A stretch of DNA of 64,000 nucleotides from Hydnum rufescens UP504 (Eukaryota > Basidiomycota > Agaricomycetes > Cantharellales > Hydnaceae), in the NCBI GenBank assembly GCA_014904985.1, contig MU128998.1:56132-120131 (forward strand). Reading direction: 5' to 3'. Below the pieces are notes generated by a model that was not told the origin of the DNA, made no database searches, and saw only the letters and a program-made list of their open reading frames with translations. Position 1 is the first letter of the stretch. Each line of letters begins with the position of its first letter. The position numbers were made by a program, and so were the translations under genes. Positions 1 to 12,030 of the stretch are shown in pieces.

Positions 1-960
1 GGAGCCTGAGGCCAGGAGCAATCCATCAGGAGAAAAGGCAACAGTTCTAATTGGAGAAGAAAGGCCTTCTAGGGTTGCAGTGGATGCACCAGATATCCTG
101 TCCCACAACCGTAGAGTATTATCCCCAGAGCCTGATGCCAGGTGCACTCCATCAGGTGAAAATGCAATGGTGTTAACTGAACCAGAATGGCCTTCCAGTG
201 TTGCAATCAGCTTTCCAGATATCCCATCCCATAATCGTACAGTATGATCCCTGGAGCCTGATGCCAGGTGCAATCCATCAGGTGAGAATGCAATGGTTTT
301 AACTGGACCAGAATGGCCTTTTAGTTCTGCAACACACAGCCCAGATGTGCCATCTCGCAATCGTACAGTATGATCAGTGGAGCCTGATGCCAGGTGAAGT
401 CCATCAGGTGAGAATGCAATAGTTCTCACCCAACCAGAATGGTCTTCCAGTGTTGCAATGGATGCACCAGATATGGCATCCCACAATTGGAGAGAATTGG
501 AGGCTGATGCTAGGAGCAATCCATTGGGGGAAAATGCAATGGCTCTAACCTCACCAGAATGGCCTTCCAGTTTTGCAATGGACACATTAGAGATGGGATC
601 CCATAGTTGTAGAGTATGATCCTTGGAGCCTGATGCCAGGCACAATCCATCAGGAGAAAAGGCAACAGTTGTAACTGAATCCGAATGGCCTTCTAGGGTT
701 GCAATGAATGCACCAGATACACCATCCCACAATCTCAGAGTGTGATCCAGAGAGCCTGATGCCAGGCACAATCCATCAGGTGAAAATGCAACTGCTGGAA
801 TGGGACCAGAATGGCCTTCTAGTATTGCAATGGACACACCAGATATGGCATCTCGCAATTGTAAATCCTCATTACCAGAGCCTGATGCCAGGCGCAATCC
901 ATCAGGTGAAAATGCAATGGTACCACCACCACTCCAGAAAGTACTCAAGTGCTGTGGCCA
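1..960 (-). repeat. WD40 repeat array of first NLR (126-bp units)
   Basis: Read on the minus strand, the interval repeats a 42-residue unit with the landmarks AFSPDGLxLASGS, LWDxISG and LEGHSG about every 126 bp, from about 960 down to the window edge. At least seven blades are present and the array clearly continues outside. Blades are nearly identical in framework but differ at a few positions around each strand, the pattern known for NLR-linked WD40 domains with high internal conservation. One blade (near 490-540) lacks several residues between LASAS and LQLWD. Confidence 0.9.
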
Positions 961-2985
961 TTCAGACTCCACACCCTGCAACACCCTGATGCAATCCTTT
1001 CCATCTTCACAATATGCTTGGGACAGTGCAGTGTTCCCTGGGGTGAAAGGTAATGCAGAATGATATACATGCAGTGCACTCCCCCTTATCACCTCCCCAT
1101 GTGCAAGAATGAATCGATATGAATCAGAGAGGATTGTTACAACAATTGCCTTGCATTTCGAACTTTTCTGTGATCGGAATCACTGGGGAATTAGCCACAG
1201 CACCGATGATCAAATAAGAAAAGTACACATACCGCCCAGTGTTGTGCATCCAGAATCAAACTTACAGCACGAGAGACTCCCCCAATCAAGCTCAATGCTT
1301 CCAACCACCATAAAATCGACCGCATCGAGAACCACTCCAGTGCCTCCATCATTCTCTTCTCCCCGAACTCCACACACGACAGGTGTGACGCCCAGTACCG
1401 GCATGCATACTGAACCTCCGGTGACAGTGCCTCTCTCACTTTTTCCTCAAACCCATCTACTTCCTCATTCAGCAGTGATGGATCTGAGATACCAGCTACG
1501 TCCCGCTTGAGATGTGTCGCCATCAGTTCGAAGCATCGGATAGCATGTCGCAGTTCCTGTTCTGGCACAGGAACAATCACAAACTCCACCATGGAGACAT
1601 CGCGAGGCATCCGTGATAAACTCGATAAATGAAGGGTGGTAGATACGAGGCGCCTCGTGAATATCAGAAGGGGGGACGATGACTGAATGAAGATGGCGTA
1701 AACTGGCCTCGACCACAGGTGTTTCGTACCGAACAAACGTAGCCAACGAATGCAGCGAGAAGGGCTCGCGTAACAGCACAATGCTCCCTACGACAATTTG
1801 AAACCTCTCCACAACGTCTTTATCGTTATACGCAGAAAGGGAGTTGCGGAGCACCCCCATATAGAGTTCATCCAGCTGCGAATACGGTGTCACCCTAGCT
1901 TCCCTGAGGGACTGGGCATTCAGGATAAGCCTGAGATGCCTGCGAGGATCCTGCACACGATCGTCCTCTATGAACCGGATTGCCGTGGCTGCGTAGACGA
2001 ACAGCTTCCCACTCTTCTCTACGAGAAATTTATCTCAGCCTCCGTCACCCAATCCGCAGGCATCGCAAGGTCAAGTTTCCCCGGAATACTGGCCAATTGG
2101 GTGGAGAGGTAAAGGCGGATATCTTGCTCGATAACCGATGCATCGATATCGTGAAGAACCGTCTTCGCCAGGTTGGGGGCCTTGTTGAACACAGAGGATA
2201 GGTGAGGTTGCGGACGGCTTGTGATCAAGATCCGTAGGAAAGGTATTCGGATTAGGTGTGCAAACACAAGTCGCAAAATATCTGCAGCACCCTTTTCCTC
2301 GCATTCATCGAGGGCATCAAGCACGATAAGTATTGGGCGCTGCTGGGGATTGACACTGAGAAGTGGCTTCAAGATTAATTCGTGGAGCTGAGACGACAGT
2401 TCCTTTCGCCCGACTGTCGGATCTTGTCTCAGGGCTGTCACGATGACCTCTTTGAACGCATTGTCTGAATGCGCGAGTTGGAAGGCGAGTGTGGGTAGTA
2501 CAAGTCCTGGATCCCGTAAACGTTCGTCGCCCCGAGAAAAGAAGAAACTGGCACCCAGCATCGCTTTCCCTTCCACTCGTTCCGCGACGGTTTTGGCGAT
2601 GGTGGATTTACCGATGCCAGCAAGTCCGCTGACCCAGTACACAGGGGGTCTTTCGCCGTTCGCGCTCTCCGACCATGATAGAATCTCCTTCAATATGGCG
2701 ACACGAGTGCCCTTGAGACATGAGGATGGGGCGTCCTTGCGGACAGAGTTGTGGGCCGCGTATAGAGCGCGAGGAAGATCCATTAAAAGAAAAATATCAG
2801 GAGATCCCCGTGCGTCTGTAAGAACATTGATTAGGGATAAGTTAAACACCTGAGGGAGGGAGTGACTATTACCGTAATGGAGATGGACATCCCCTGCACG
2901 ACCACCAATACCGCCATCTACGCCATCGCCACCACGACCAGTTACTGAGGACAAGAGCGTATGAGGTGAAGATCGGAACGAGGGA
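1..2985 (-). CDS. NACHT-WD40 NLR-like protein (HET-E/HNWD-type), 3' end outside window
   Basis: The N-terminal glycine-rich exon ends at 2873 and is joined over a 57-nt intron (2816-2872) to the NACHT exon. The NACHT part shows Walker A GLAGIGKST and Walker B LIVLDALDEC, followed by a sensor-like ITSRPQPHLS segment. A helical linker (about 1190-2020) leads to a SALPFTPGN segment and then at least seven WD40 blades down to base 1. NACHT-WD40 proteins of this layout act in fungal heterokaryon incompatibility and self/non-self recognition in the cytosol; that role is inferred from the family. Two frame breaks are visible, one at about 2020-2031 and one near 1600-1620. A 20-kb-distant paralogue has a break at the same codon as the first. 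The true start is unclear because the 5' exon has no obvious ATG in frame; a TATAAG motif lies near 3000. It could be a pseudogene or an assembly-damaged active gene. Confidence 0.85.
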
Positions 2986-3499
2986 TTGAAAAAACTCGCT
3001 TATAGAGACAGGGATTTTCCATCGTAAGCAACAGGTGTGGGCTGCACTCCTGGCTAGATCTGGGTGAAAAGATTTGCCCGTCGATTTCGATATTGGAGAT
3101 ACGGGACAAGCAGTGTTCAATCGGGGGATATCAGACTTGTGGTCCACACCAACAGGTGGGCGCTAAGATTTGGAGGGAGAGTCAAACTCCTCGGCATATT
3201 CCGCTCTCGCTCAACCGCTCTGAGGCCATCATCGGGGAACTGGGACCTAAGAACATCTGGATGAGCGACGATCTGGCCGCGATTCTCGACCCCAACGAAT
3301 GCCAAGGCATCTTCACGCGTGAGACCGAAGTTGAAGTGTATTCTGTCTGGTCGTGTTTCCTCAATTTGTATATCTTGAAGCCTAGTCCCATGTTCCGAAT
3401 TCGTCCTCAATAGCCATGGGGGTTGTGGTCTCCTTACGACAATCAAGACCATCCCATCCATCGCCTCTCTGGCTACGCAAGCTGAAGAATCCGGGTGAT

Positions 3500-6327
3500 A
3501 TTAATTGCATTCTACACAAACTGATAGCTTCTTCTGCATAATAGGAATTGTCGTTGTCGTCTCGCTATACTTATGCCCTTCTTTTCATTTCCTTGGTGTT
3601 TTTCCTGTTCCTTGGTCTTGCGATTCCGTGCATTCTTTTTGCACTAAGCAAGTCGTCATCGGCACACCAGGACAGAATCCGTGTCATGTGGCATTCCGGA
3701 GAAAGCAGGTTGGTGTAAAAATAAGAAATGATGCTGGGAAGCTGCGAACGAAATTAAAGTACCCACTACTGAACCTCTGGCTATCCCTGCGAGCCCCGGA
3801 AGATTTCAAACTACATATCTCAGTGTTCTCTGTGAATCGCATCTCGTAGTTCCTGCACATTCAGGTCTCTCTCAGACCGTGTCCTCGATCATAACTTCCA
3901 TGCTCCTAGTCCGTGTGTGTATCATGGTTTTCTACGTCTCGAGACCTCCCAGCCGGGCCCTTGCGAATAGTTTGCGTCTCATTTGTTCTACTCTGGGGAG
4001 TTTCCCTCGCCGTTAATTCCCGACTTTTACGCCCACATTGATCCGCCGCATGTGTTCGTTGTTTCTGCATAGAGTCTTCATCGGATTCTGGCATCGTAGA
4101 CGTGTTGCGACGGTCTACAGTACCCAACGTATTTCACATTCATGTTCAAACATTTTGTCTACATGATTCGCTTCTCGCGATGTCCGCCTCGTAAACTCTG
4201 ATCCAATCTGAAATATCACCGTGATTCGAGCTCTTCATCGGGTACTGCCTGGAATCAACACGATCTTCCGCAATCCAAGGGTTACAGGACATCTGACCTG
4301 GTGCCTTCCGTGGCGGGGACTTTCTGTGGAATGTATATTGGGATCGTAGCGCCCAAATAATGGGCGTCTTGAAGCACGCCTCCTCCATGCTGGACTCAAG
4401 TGGTCCACCCTCTTGCTGCACTGGTACTGACCGGAACGAGAGTATCGTGCAGATTATCTCGAACGGGGAGTCAGCCAGGTTCGATTTCGAGCTTCAGGGA
4501 TACCTGTCGGCAATCGTCTTCCGCCCGTGGTCTCATATGAGGCCAACATATTAATATTTAGGGCCGCAGAGAGGTCGCACTGAAATATTTCTATTGGACT
4601 TTTGGAAATGGAACATCTCGTCAATCCTTGGTAATCCTGTGGCCACTTTTCGCTGTATTCTGCTGTTAGCCTCTTATGACGACGTTTGAGAGAAGGCATC
4701 CCTTGTGATTACTCGTGCCTGATCATTCTCGGGCGTCATTTTAGTACCACAAACAGTTTAGTGTCTACGAGATTAGAACGTGAACTCAAGTTATCAGGGC
4801 CATCTGGCCTCGTGTAATGAAGGCCTCATGTAGAATCCATGTCATATCAGTGGATTCAAATAATGACGCCCTGAAAGCTTGCACCGGTCACACTGTGCCT
4901 CGCAACTATCTTTGCGAATTTTAGACGTGAGCAGAGCCGATATGGATTGAGCATCAACTGCAGCATGCCAGAGCCGAGGAAAAGACGTCAGGTTAGTGGG
5001 GAGTCCCGTGGGATCCATTAACGAACAGTAACAGACCTACGGCAGTTATCTTCCCATCTCTGGATATTATTCTGACGATTCCTTTTGCTATATCCGCCCA
5101 AATATTGTGTGGGGCGGAGTGCGCAGTGAATCGTGTGCATTTTCCGTGAGAAACGTATGATCGTATCTTCCATTAACGCAACCTCGCATATTGTGTGGGA
5201 GTAGATATGAGCCCCGCAAGGATAACGGCTGATGGACAGGAAGAGGTTTTACGAGTCAGACAGGTCCGTATTCTACCTACGAGTTGATCACAGCATAGAT
5301 TCATGGAAAACGACGAAGGGTCGAGTCACATGCTAGATCAGGTAAAGAAACTCTTCGAGTATCTGAAGCTGGTGATGAGATCAGGAAACTACATCAGAAC
5401 ATATCACGAGTTGAGACCATCGGCACTATCTTTCGCCTGGGGATTGTACACTGCGCTCTCGAACAACATTGTTCCAGAGCCAATTTCCATCCTTCGGTTC
5501 GCAGACGGGACTGACATCCATAGCGGAATTGGAAATAGCACAGTCCATAGGCCGCAGGGGCGGGCAGAGTGCACACCCCTCAACAGCGCTGTTCTCCGCG
5601 TGACACGAGGAACGTACGACGGTCATAGCATAGTAACGTGGGGCGATATTGTTAATACAACGAGGGAGGTATCCGATACCCAAGAGTGAGATAATGACTT
5701 CGCGCACTCAAGCCGAAAACTGACCATAACGCTTAACGTGGCGCAGTACAATGCTGGATATTGTGCTTCGGACGCGTAGCGAGGCAGTATTCGATCGAAT
5801 GTCCGTCCATTCCACTTGCATAAACAACAACAAACCTCGGTGGGTAGTCACAATACTCGATTGACTCGGAGATAACAGCTGCGAAGTGTCCACCAGCGAA
5901 CACTCCCGTACGGTGCCTTCTGCGTAGCTCGACCCCGGCGCTGGACTGCCAGTGTACGGACGTGGGGGGAATAGTAACCGCGACGGCCCTAGCTCCGGTA
6001 TATCTCTTCAGCGAGAGCTAATGGCGCAGGTGGCTAATTTTCATAACCACAATTGTGGAGACCTGCTGCAGTATAGATATGGAACATGGTGACGCAAGTT
6101 ACTCGAATTTCAAAGCAACGTTGATATAGGTCGGATGACGTCGATGACCAACCTGTTGTCCAGGCCTGCATCAGGAGCTGTGAACGACGGGCCCAGATTC
6201 TGGACACCGAGGAATGCCGCGGCATCTTTCCACATCAATGCCACATATTCCACTGTGGAGGCGAAATATCGCGACGCATGTCACGTGAGCGACCGGTGTC
6301 ACCCATAGCATTCAGGTGCATTCAGTA
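3500..6327. repeat. Diverged copy 1 of tandem 4.3-kb unit (shortened)
   Basis: Stretches here match 7.7-12.0 kb and 12.0-16.5 kb in the same order, for example around 5040-5160 versus 9170-9310 and 5225-5310 versus 9443-9530. The part 3650-3790 also matches 21930-22060 upstream of the second NLR gene. Relative to the other units, about 1.6 kb is missing between 5.2 and 6.3 kb. No intact large gene was found; the ORFs are short and not conserved between copies. Confidence 0.7.
5225..5689 (+). pseudogene. Decayed copy of the small spliced gene of the tandem unit
   Basis: This aligns with the two-exon genes at 9443 and 13838, but the start codon is ACG instead of ATG, and the first exon is about 4 nt shorter, breaking the frame. 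A 35-nt intron-like interval (5264-5298) with GTCCGT and CATAG borders and a TTGATC branch-like motif is still present. The downstream open frame from 5303 to 5689 differs from the other copies. I do not recognise a family. It is probably inactive. Confidence 0.45.
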
Positions 6328-6565
6328 GCCCTGCTCAATTCTGCTCACCTCACCTCAAACTTCTTTTATTTTTAACTTTTGTTGCTGTGTGAAATAAAAA
6401 GTTGAGCCATTTTCGTGAGACGAACTTTTCACGTCTCACCTCAACAACTAATCTTTTAGCATCCGGCCCCCTGAAACTCTGAATGATTTGCATTATAGAT
6501 CTGGGTCCCGTGACACCGGGGGCTGACAGATCAGTTGGAAGTGGAATGTACAACTTTTCAGTCTA

Positions 6566-7576
6566 CAGTAGTGGACAGCCAAAGTCATCAATTGTATCCG
6601 GGGCTTGATTGGGGCATTTTTAGACTTAGATAATGGCAAACCTGGGCTCCTTGGGGCCCAAGGAGTCCAAAAACATGTTCATTTAACTTCTAGGGGGAAA
6701 TTTTGGGTTGGCCAAATTTTTGGGCCAATTTTAAGCCAAGTCACACTACCTCTGAGGCCACTGTAGTGGCATGAAGATGTGTTGGAGTCATATTTACATA
6801 TAAACCATAGGCTGGATGAACAAATAACAGTTATATACATATAAAGAATTATCTACAGGCAAGTGTATGGACAATTAGTTGAGAATAGACTCTATAGCAA
6901 GCATAGCTCTCTTGGAAACACCATGGTGGGACTTTTGCTTCTTCACTGCCCACTCAGCTGCTCTTTGTGTGAGTCCAGTGTGGTATGCAGATATAAAGTG
7001 CCAAGGCCAATTGATAAAGCAATGGATAGTTCCTATGGGACATGAGTTGAGACTATCCATTGCAACCCGCTTTGCCTCAGTAAAGCTGGTTTTAAAAACC
7101 TCACAGTAGCAATATTTTGCATATCCCCAATACTATGGAAATAGTCAGTGTGAGCTATTAGAATCATCAAGCTGTTGAAAATACACTGTGATCTGAGCTT
7201 GGTCCATAGGTGAAACCAAAGCAGATGTTGAGCAGAACAGTGAATGTTGGAGATTTCCAAATGTGACTCCACATGGGGAACAACTTCAATTTTTAATTTT
7301 CTGCCTCTCTGGATACAGCTAGAGACCTGTTCGTTCCAGAATCATGTTCTCCTCATCCATACCTTCATTTTGATACCAAAGCCGAGTACAGGCACTTAAA
7401 AAAGACCATGTGGCCAAATTTTTTGCATAAATCTCAAGAAATTTTAGAATTTACAGAAACTAACCATGTAGCTAGCTTCTTATACCATTTCTAAGACCAT
7501 TGGTATGATTTCCAAACAGTCTCAATAATTATTTTGGACCCTAATTTAAATTGATGACTTTGGCTGTCCACTACTG
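6566..7576. mobile_element. Inner element nested in the MITE, about 28-bp TIRs, TA duplication
   Basis: A second inverted repeat pair, CAGTAGTGGACAGCCAAAGT at 6566 and its mirror ending at 7576, is flanked by TA at 6564-6565 and 7577-7578. The termini resemble Tc1/mariner-like ends. The 1011-bp interior carries a remnant ORF on the minus strand, so this is an internally deleted or decayed DNA transposon that jumped into the outer MITE. Confidence 0.8.
6875..7130 (-). pseudogene. Transposon-encoded protein remnant (DNA-binding part of a DDE-type element)
   Basis: The open minus frame runs from about 7130 to the stop at 6875 and contains ALNSCPxxTI-like, INWPWHFISAYHTGLT and AAEWAVKKQKSHHGVS segments. 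Comparable 'RFI.R.WRFM.AYR.GL...AAEWA.RKQK.HR.VS' sequences are common in basidiomycete transposon ORFs, as I recall them. Only the N-terminal fragment is present and no DDE catalytic core is visible. It lies wholly within the inner TIR element, consistent with internal deletion. Family assignment is by recollection and only moderate. Confidence 0.5.
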
Positions 7577-7693
7577 TACTCATTTCTAGACCCCAACTTT
7601 TCTAGTTTTAGGCCCGGGAAATCTTATAGCCGTGCCAAGACTTGCAACAAAAGTTATTTGTTGAGGTGAGGTGAGCAGAATTGAGCAGGGCTA

Positions 7694-10600
7694 GTATCCT
7701 GTGAACATTTCTGAATCTTAAGATTCGTCCTGATCGGCCCGATATGTCTTCGTCTCTTCCTCTGCCTTATGTTTCGGCTGTCCGTTGAGCTTGTGCTTTC
7801 CATGTCCTTGCGTACCCCAGGCAATAGATCAGCTTCCATGCAGCCACTAAGATTGGTGCGGAAATATGATGCCGGTATATAGATGCTAGAGTGATGCTGG
7901 CGAGAATATCCGTGCGATCGATCTAAGCATCTGACCAGCGTCTCTTGGTTCCCATCTTTCAGGCATCTCTCACTCTGTGTTCTCCTCGTCTTCTCGACCA
8001 TTACCTCTCTCATTCGCAATCTCTCTGGCGATTGTAGTTTTGCACATCTCAATGCTTCATGTACAGACCTTTCAAACGATTTTTGTCTTGCTGTCGCGAC
8101 TGCCCTCCTGCTGGTAATTTCCAGGACTTTCACTCCGATATCGGTCCACCCCATGGCTGCGCGATCTCTGATATAACCTTTTTCTGATTTGGCTCATGTT
8201 GTGGTGATCTTCGGTGGCCAACGCATTTCGCATCACGTTCAAAGGTTCCCTCCATACTATTCATATCCCGCGATGCCCGGTTTCGTCGTCCGCCTCGTCA
8301 GCTCTGCTCCGGATTGCTACGTGAAATCCGCACATACGATCTGTGATCTACGGGAAGCCCAGGGCCACAGCGTTCTCAGTGTCCTCCCTCCGCCATAGGA
8401 GACATTTGCATAGAATGTATATCGAGACTCTGGCGCCCAAACGGTGGAGGGCTTGAAGCATGTATCCACCATGCGGAATCCGACTGGTCAGCCTCTTGTC
8501 ATACTAGTACTAGGGGCGGAACGAGGCTATCGGCGGCGTTGTGTCGAACGGAGATCCCGGCCAGTTCAACCCTCGAGCCTCCGGGATACTCGCAGCCATG
8601 AAAGACGTGGACACGGCGATTTCTCTTCTCTCTCATCCCACTCGCGTCTCATAAAGGTCGACATATTAAGAGGTTTGGTGGTTTGGAAAGACAGATCTAT
8701 TTGAGTTATGAAAATATTATTCATTCTAATCCACCAACCAATTGTTCGTGGCCCTGGCCAGTATCTCTTGTTGTATTCAGTGGCCTTCAGCGTCACGTCC
8801 CACGGCATTTGATTGCTGGTCCTTCAAAGACTTCCCCTGTGGTCATTTGCACCTCGCCATCTCGGGCACATCATATGGGTATCATCATCATTTCATATGG
8901 AATTACAAGGTGAACTGATGGATTATCCATCAGTGTGATGCCTCAATTTGGCCCAGTGCAATTAGGGCATCCTGAAGAACGTACGTCAAATCAGATGTCT
9001 TGTAAGTATGCATACATAGTGACATACCCTTGCCGCCCTGTCCTTGGCAACTTTTAGACGTGGGCCGGACCCCCACCCGATGGACTCTCCATCAACTACA
9101 GCAAGCCGGTGTGGATAAAAAGATGTAAGGTTAGTATCGGTCCTCTTTGCATCCATAAGAAACATTGACAGACCAATTGCAGTGGCCCTCCAATATATGG
9201 AGATCATGCTATCGCTTCTTACGGTTTCTTCTTCTTCCTGCATATTCATCAAAATATTACGTGGGGTGGAGTGACCAGTCAATCGCGCAGAAATTTGGTG
9301 AGGAAAACATGACCATACCCTCCATACCAGGCGCTTTCCCTGTAAGCTGAGTATCATCTAAAGTTTAGCAACAAGTGACCTATAGATCGGACGCGATCCT
9401 CACAAGTTATGTAGGAAGCGAACATGTCCTCCAGCAGCGACAATGGCTGACGGAAAGAAAGGAACAGGTTTTGTGAGCCAAACAGGTTCGTGTTTCTAGC
9501 TATGAGTTGACTTACAAGGAGTAGACATGGAGGTGGAGGCAGACATTATTGACGACGTTCGAAGCGATGAGCAGGGGTTATTGTTGAGGACTGGCAAGAC
9601 GATGCCAGTTTCGTCCTCTTTTATGCGCCTTGCATGTCAAATAAATGCAAACCCTTGCGAGTTCTTCGGAGGTTTCGATGCGTGGTATATGCTTGCCACT
9701 AGCACCCAGGTCCTGAAACCTCGAGAGGCCATGCCTCATTGCATTACGATAGATATGAATTATAGCAATCTTGGATAAATAGTGCAAACATGAGGCATGA
9801 GCCACAATTATATAAAGCCTTCCCGTCGCCAAGTACCCTTGTTTTTAGGTCAATACGATCTCTATACAATGGAAAGAATCTAGATGAACGTAGGTCATGC
9901 TGATCGATACCCCCGAAGCCTGCTAAAGGTTTCGACAGCAGACCGAGCGTAACTTGATCGAGAAACAAGATGGCTGCCGAAGCCTCTACCATCAAACGTG
10001 GGGGCGTAATTTCCCATAAACTAAGCTGGAAACGATGGCGGTGGTAAAGAGATTAGAACGATATAAATTGCATGGCGTATGAATCTAAGTGGATGGGGGA
10101 ACCAGCGAGCAAAGCACATGCACCCTAACTCAACGTTAGCTACAGAAAGCTGCCCTCGTAGAGGGAGCACTGGCACGTATTGAAATAATTGGGGGTCGAC
10201 AGATTTCGGACCCATCCGCCAGTTTTCCAGCAGAGAGACGTAGGGATGCACAAGACTATCAAGAAGGTAATGGGGTGAATAGCCTTTAAGCCTTCAGATG
10301 TTGAAACCAGAGTTCAAGACGTAAAAGGGAGTGTGTCGATTTCAGAGATAGGCCATCAAAATGTACATGTTGTCCGAAGAAGCCTTCCAAAATATTCCAG
10401 AGGATTGGGACACATTGCGCTCGCTAGAAACCAGAGCCATAATCAGAAAAACTACACCAAGAGAAGCAGTGAACGATCTTGGGTTACATTCAGAGAGGTG
10501 GCAGATTGCTGAGTCGACGTCCGCGATCTAGGGTCTTCTGCTTTCCCCAATCGCAAAGTTGTGCGACGACCGAGGCGGCGAGAGTCATGAAGACTAGTCC

Positions 10601-12030
10601 GCACACCATCCAAACTTCAAGGACATAGAGAAGCCAAATAATGCCGGATTTCCGGCGACGAATGCTCGCTGGCTTGTACTAGCGAAAAAATTATGCAAAT
10701 GTGGTTAGACCTGCCAGATGCTACAATCGACGGCGGAAAAGGGCAGGGAAATTGCCGAAGGCAGATCTGATGGTGGCTACTGTACATCCACCATGCCTAA
10801 CCTCTCGACGTTTTGCCATCTTCAAGCCAGCACCCTGGAACTAAAATCGGCCGGGATCCTGGCAACTCTATCCAAGCCATGCGAGACGTGAGCCGAATTT
10901 ACGCTCAAGACCTGCGATGACCTCGATGTCGGCCTCATCCTAGAATGCGTTGGGGCTGCTGCCAAAGAACGAATAGAGTACTCAGATACTGAGGGGCAAG
11001 GCTCAGTAGAAAATGTCAAAATAGAGGCCCACACCAATGGGAGCATAGGCGGTATCATGGTCTGTTTTCGCCCACTTTCCATTCTTGTCACAGACTCATA
11101 CGTTGATAGGTCTGTTATCCGATATTTGGAGGTTTACAGGACCAGCAGGCGAATAATATTCATCACCTCACCTGCCTGTCTCTGAACAAAAACGACATAT
11201 TTCTTTTTTCAATAAAGGTTGTCTCCCCTGCTAAAGCCGTAGAAGACTTGAACGTAAAATTCGATTATGATCTGTACTGCAAGTTGTGCCGTCCCCGTCA
11301 CTTCCCCCTTTCTCCAGTTGCTTCTTCAAAGGGGTCGTAGATGGGTCCGCACCTCCTGAAAATGGTCTACCCCATGGGATCGTGAAATCCATTCCTCTTC
11401 CACTGTCTGTCACAATCATAAAGTGTCGAAGTACATATTCGGCCCTGGGGTACGATGATCATACCTACGGGCGAACGGTCACTGTTATTCATCGGTGCGA
11501 TATTCCCGTTTTCCATTGGAGTACTAAGAAGCGCAGCGTCGGCAGTGACACCATCCCAAGAATATAGCAAGCGCGCGCAATTTCCATCGCACCACGAATT
11601 CAACCGTTCCGCCACGAACTTGATATTACCCAATCACGTCGTTCGTGCCTCGTCTTTCACCCTCTAGGAATTCCTGGCGTGTTCGGACGAGGTGATCTGT
11701 GCGGTTCCAAGTGCATCGTACGTAGAAGGTCAGAAGCGAGAAGAATCTCGAGACTGATATGAGAGATGAGGTATACTCCAACTTTTTTAGACCTGGCCCT
11801 GGTTCATACCAAGTTAATCTAGGGTGTCGCTGTACATCTCTGCGGTAGACAAGGTTACAATCATAATGCTGTCGCGAAATCTGTGAACGATAGAAGACTG
11901 ATGGTTGTGTGGAACTTCAGTTGTCGCGTACACTCGGTCTGTTCCGGATTCAGGTTACATGAGTATCAATCGATACTTCTGGAGCAAGGAGGCGGGTAGA
12001 CTGGGATGTCATGTTGCAGAAACTCAGTCA
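7694..12030. repeat. Copy 2 of tandem 4.3-kb unit
   Basis: It is collinear with 12031-16500. Anchor sequences lie 4350 bp apart (7951 vs 12301), 4395 bp apart (9443 vs 13838) and about 4200 bp apart (11220 vs 15480). Identity is high around 9.0-9.8 kb and lower elsewhere. Apart from the small spliced gene at 9443, no conserved long ORF is present. Its content is otherwise unassigned. Confidence 0.75.
9443..9778 (+). CDS. Small two-exon hypothetical protein, 98 aa
   Basis: Exon 1 (9443-9485) begins MADGKKGTGFVSQT. A 39-nt intron (9486-9524) with GTTCGT donor, TTGACTTAC branch-like motif and GAGTAG acceptor follows, then exon 2 to a TAA at 9778. The same exon/intron arrangement recurs in the unit copy at 13838, which supports a real spliced gene. 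No domain, signal peptide or membrane segment is recognised. After the shared start and acidic region (DMEVEADIIDDVRSDEQG) the two copies read different frames, so one of them has suffered an indel; the frame reading DWQxDASFVLFYAPC is open in both DNA sequences. Function is unknown and expression is unproven. Confidence 0.4.

Larger units (their letters stand above)
6328..7691. mobile_element. Outer MITE-like element with 31-bp TIRs and TA target duplication
   Basis: The ends are perfect 31-bp inverted repeats starting GCCCTGCTCAATTCTGCTC at 6328 and mirrored to 7691. Both are flanked by TA (6326-6327 and 7692-7693), the signature of Tc1/mariner-type insertion. Removing the inner element at 6566-7576 leaves about 350 bp, a normal MITE size. 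It sits at the junction between the first and second 4.3-kb units. Confidence 0.85.

Noticed and set aside
708..1063. Plus-strand ORFs across the WD40 array of the first NLR
   Set aside because: They are antisense shadows of the 126-bp WD40 units; the minus strand carries the clear LWD and EGHS motifs.
3117..3461. Minus ORF upstream of the first NLR as a possible N-terminal exon
   Set aside because: The corresponding region upstream of the second NLR (21459-21749) does not preserve the reading frame, so coding is not supported.
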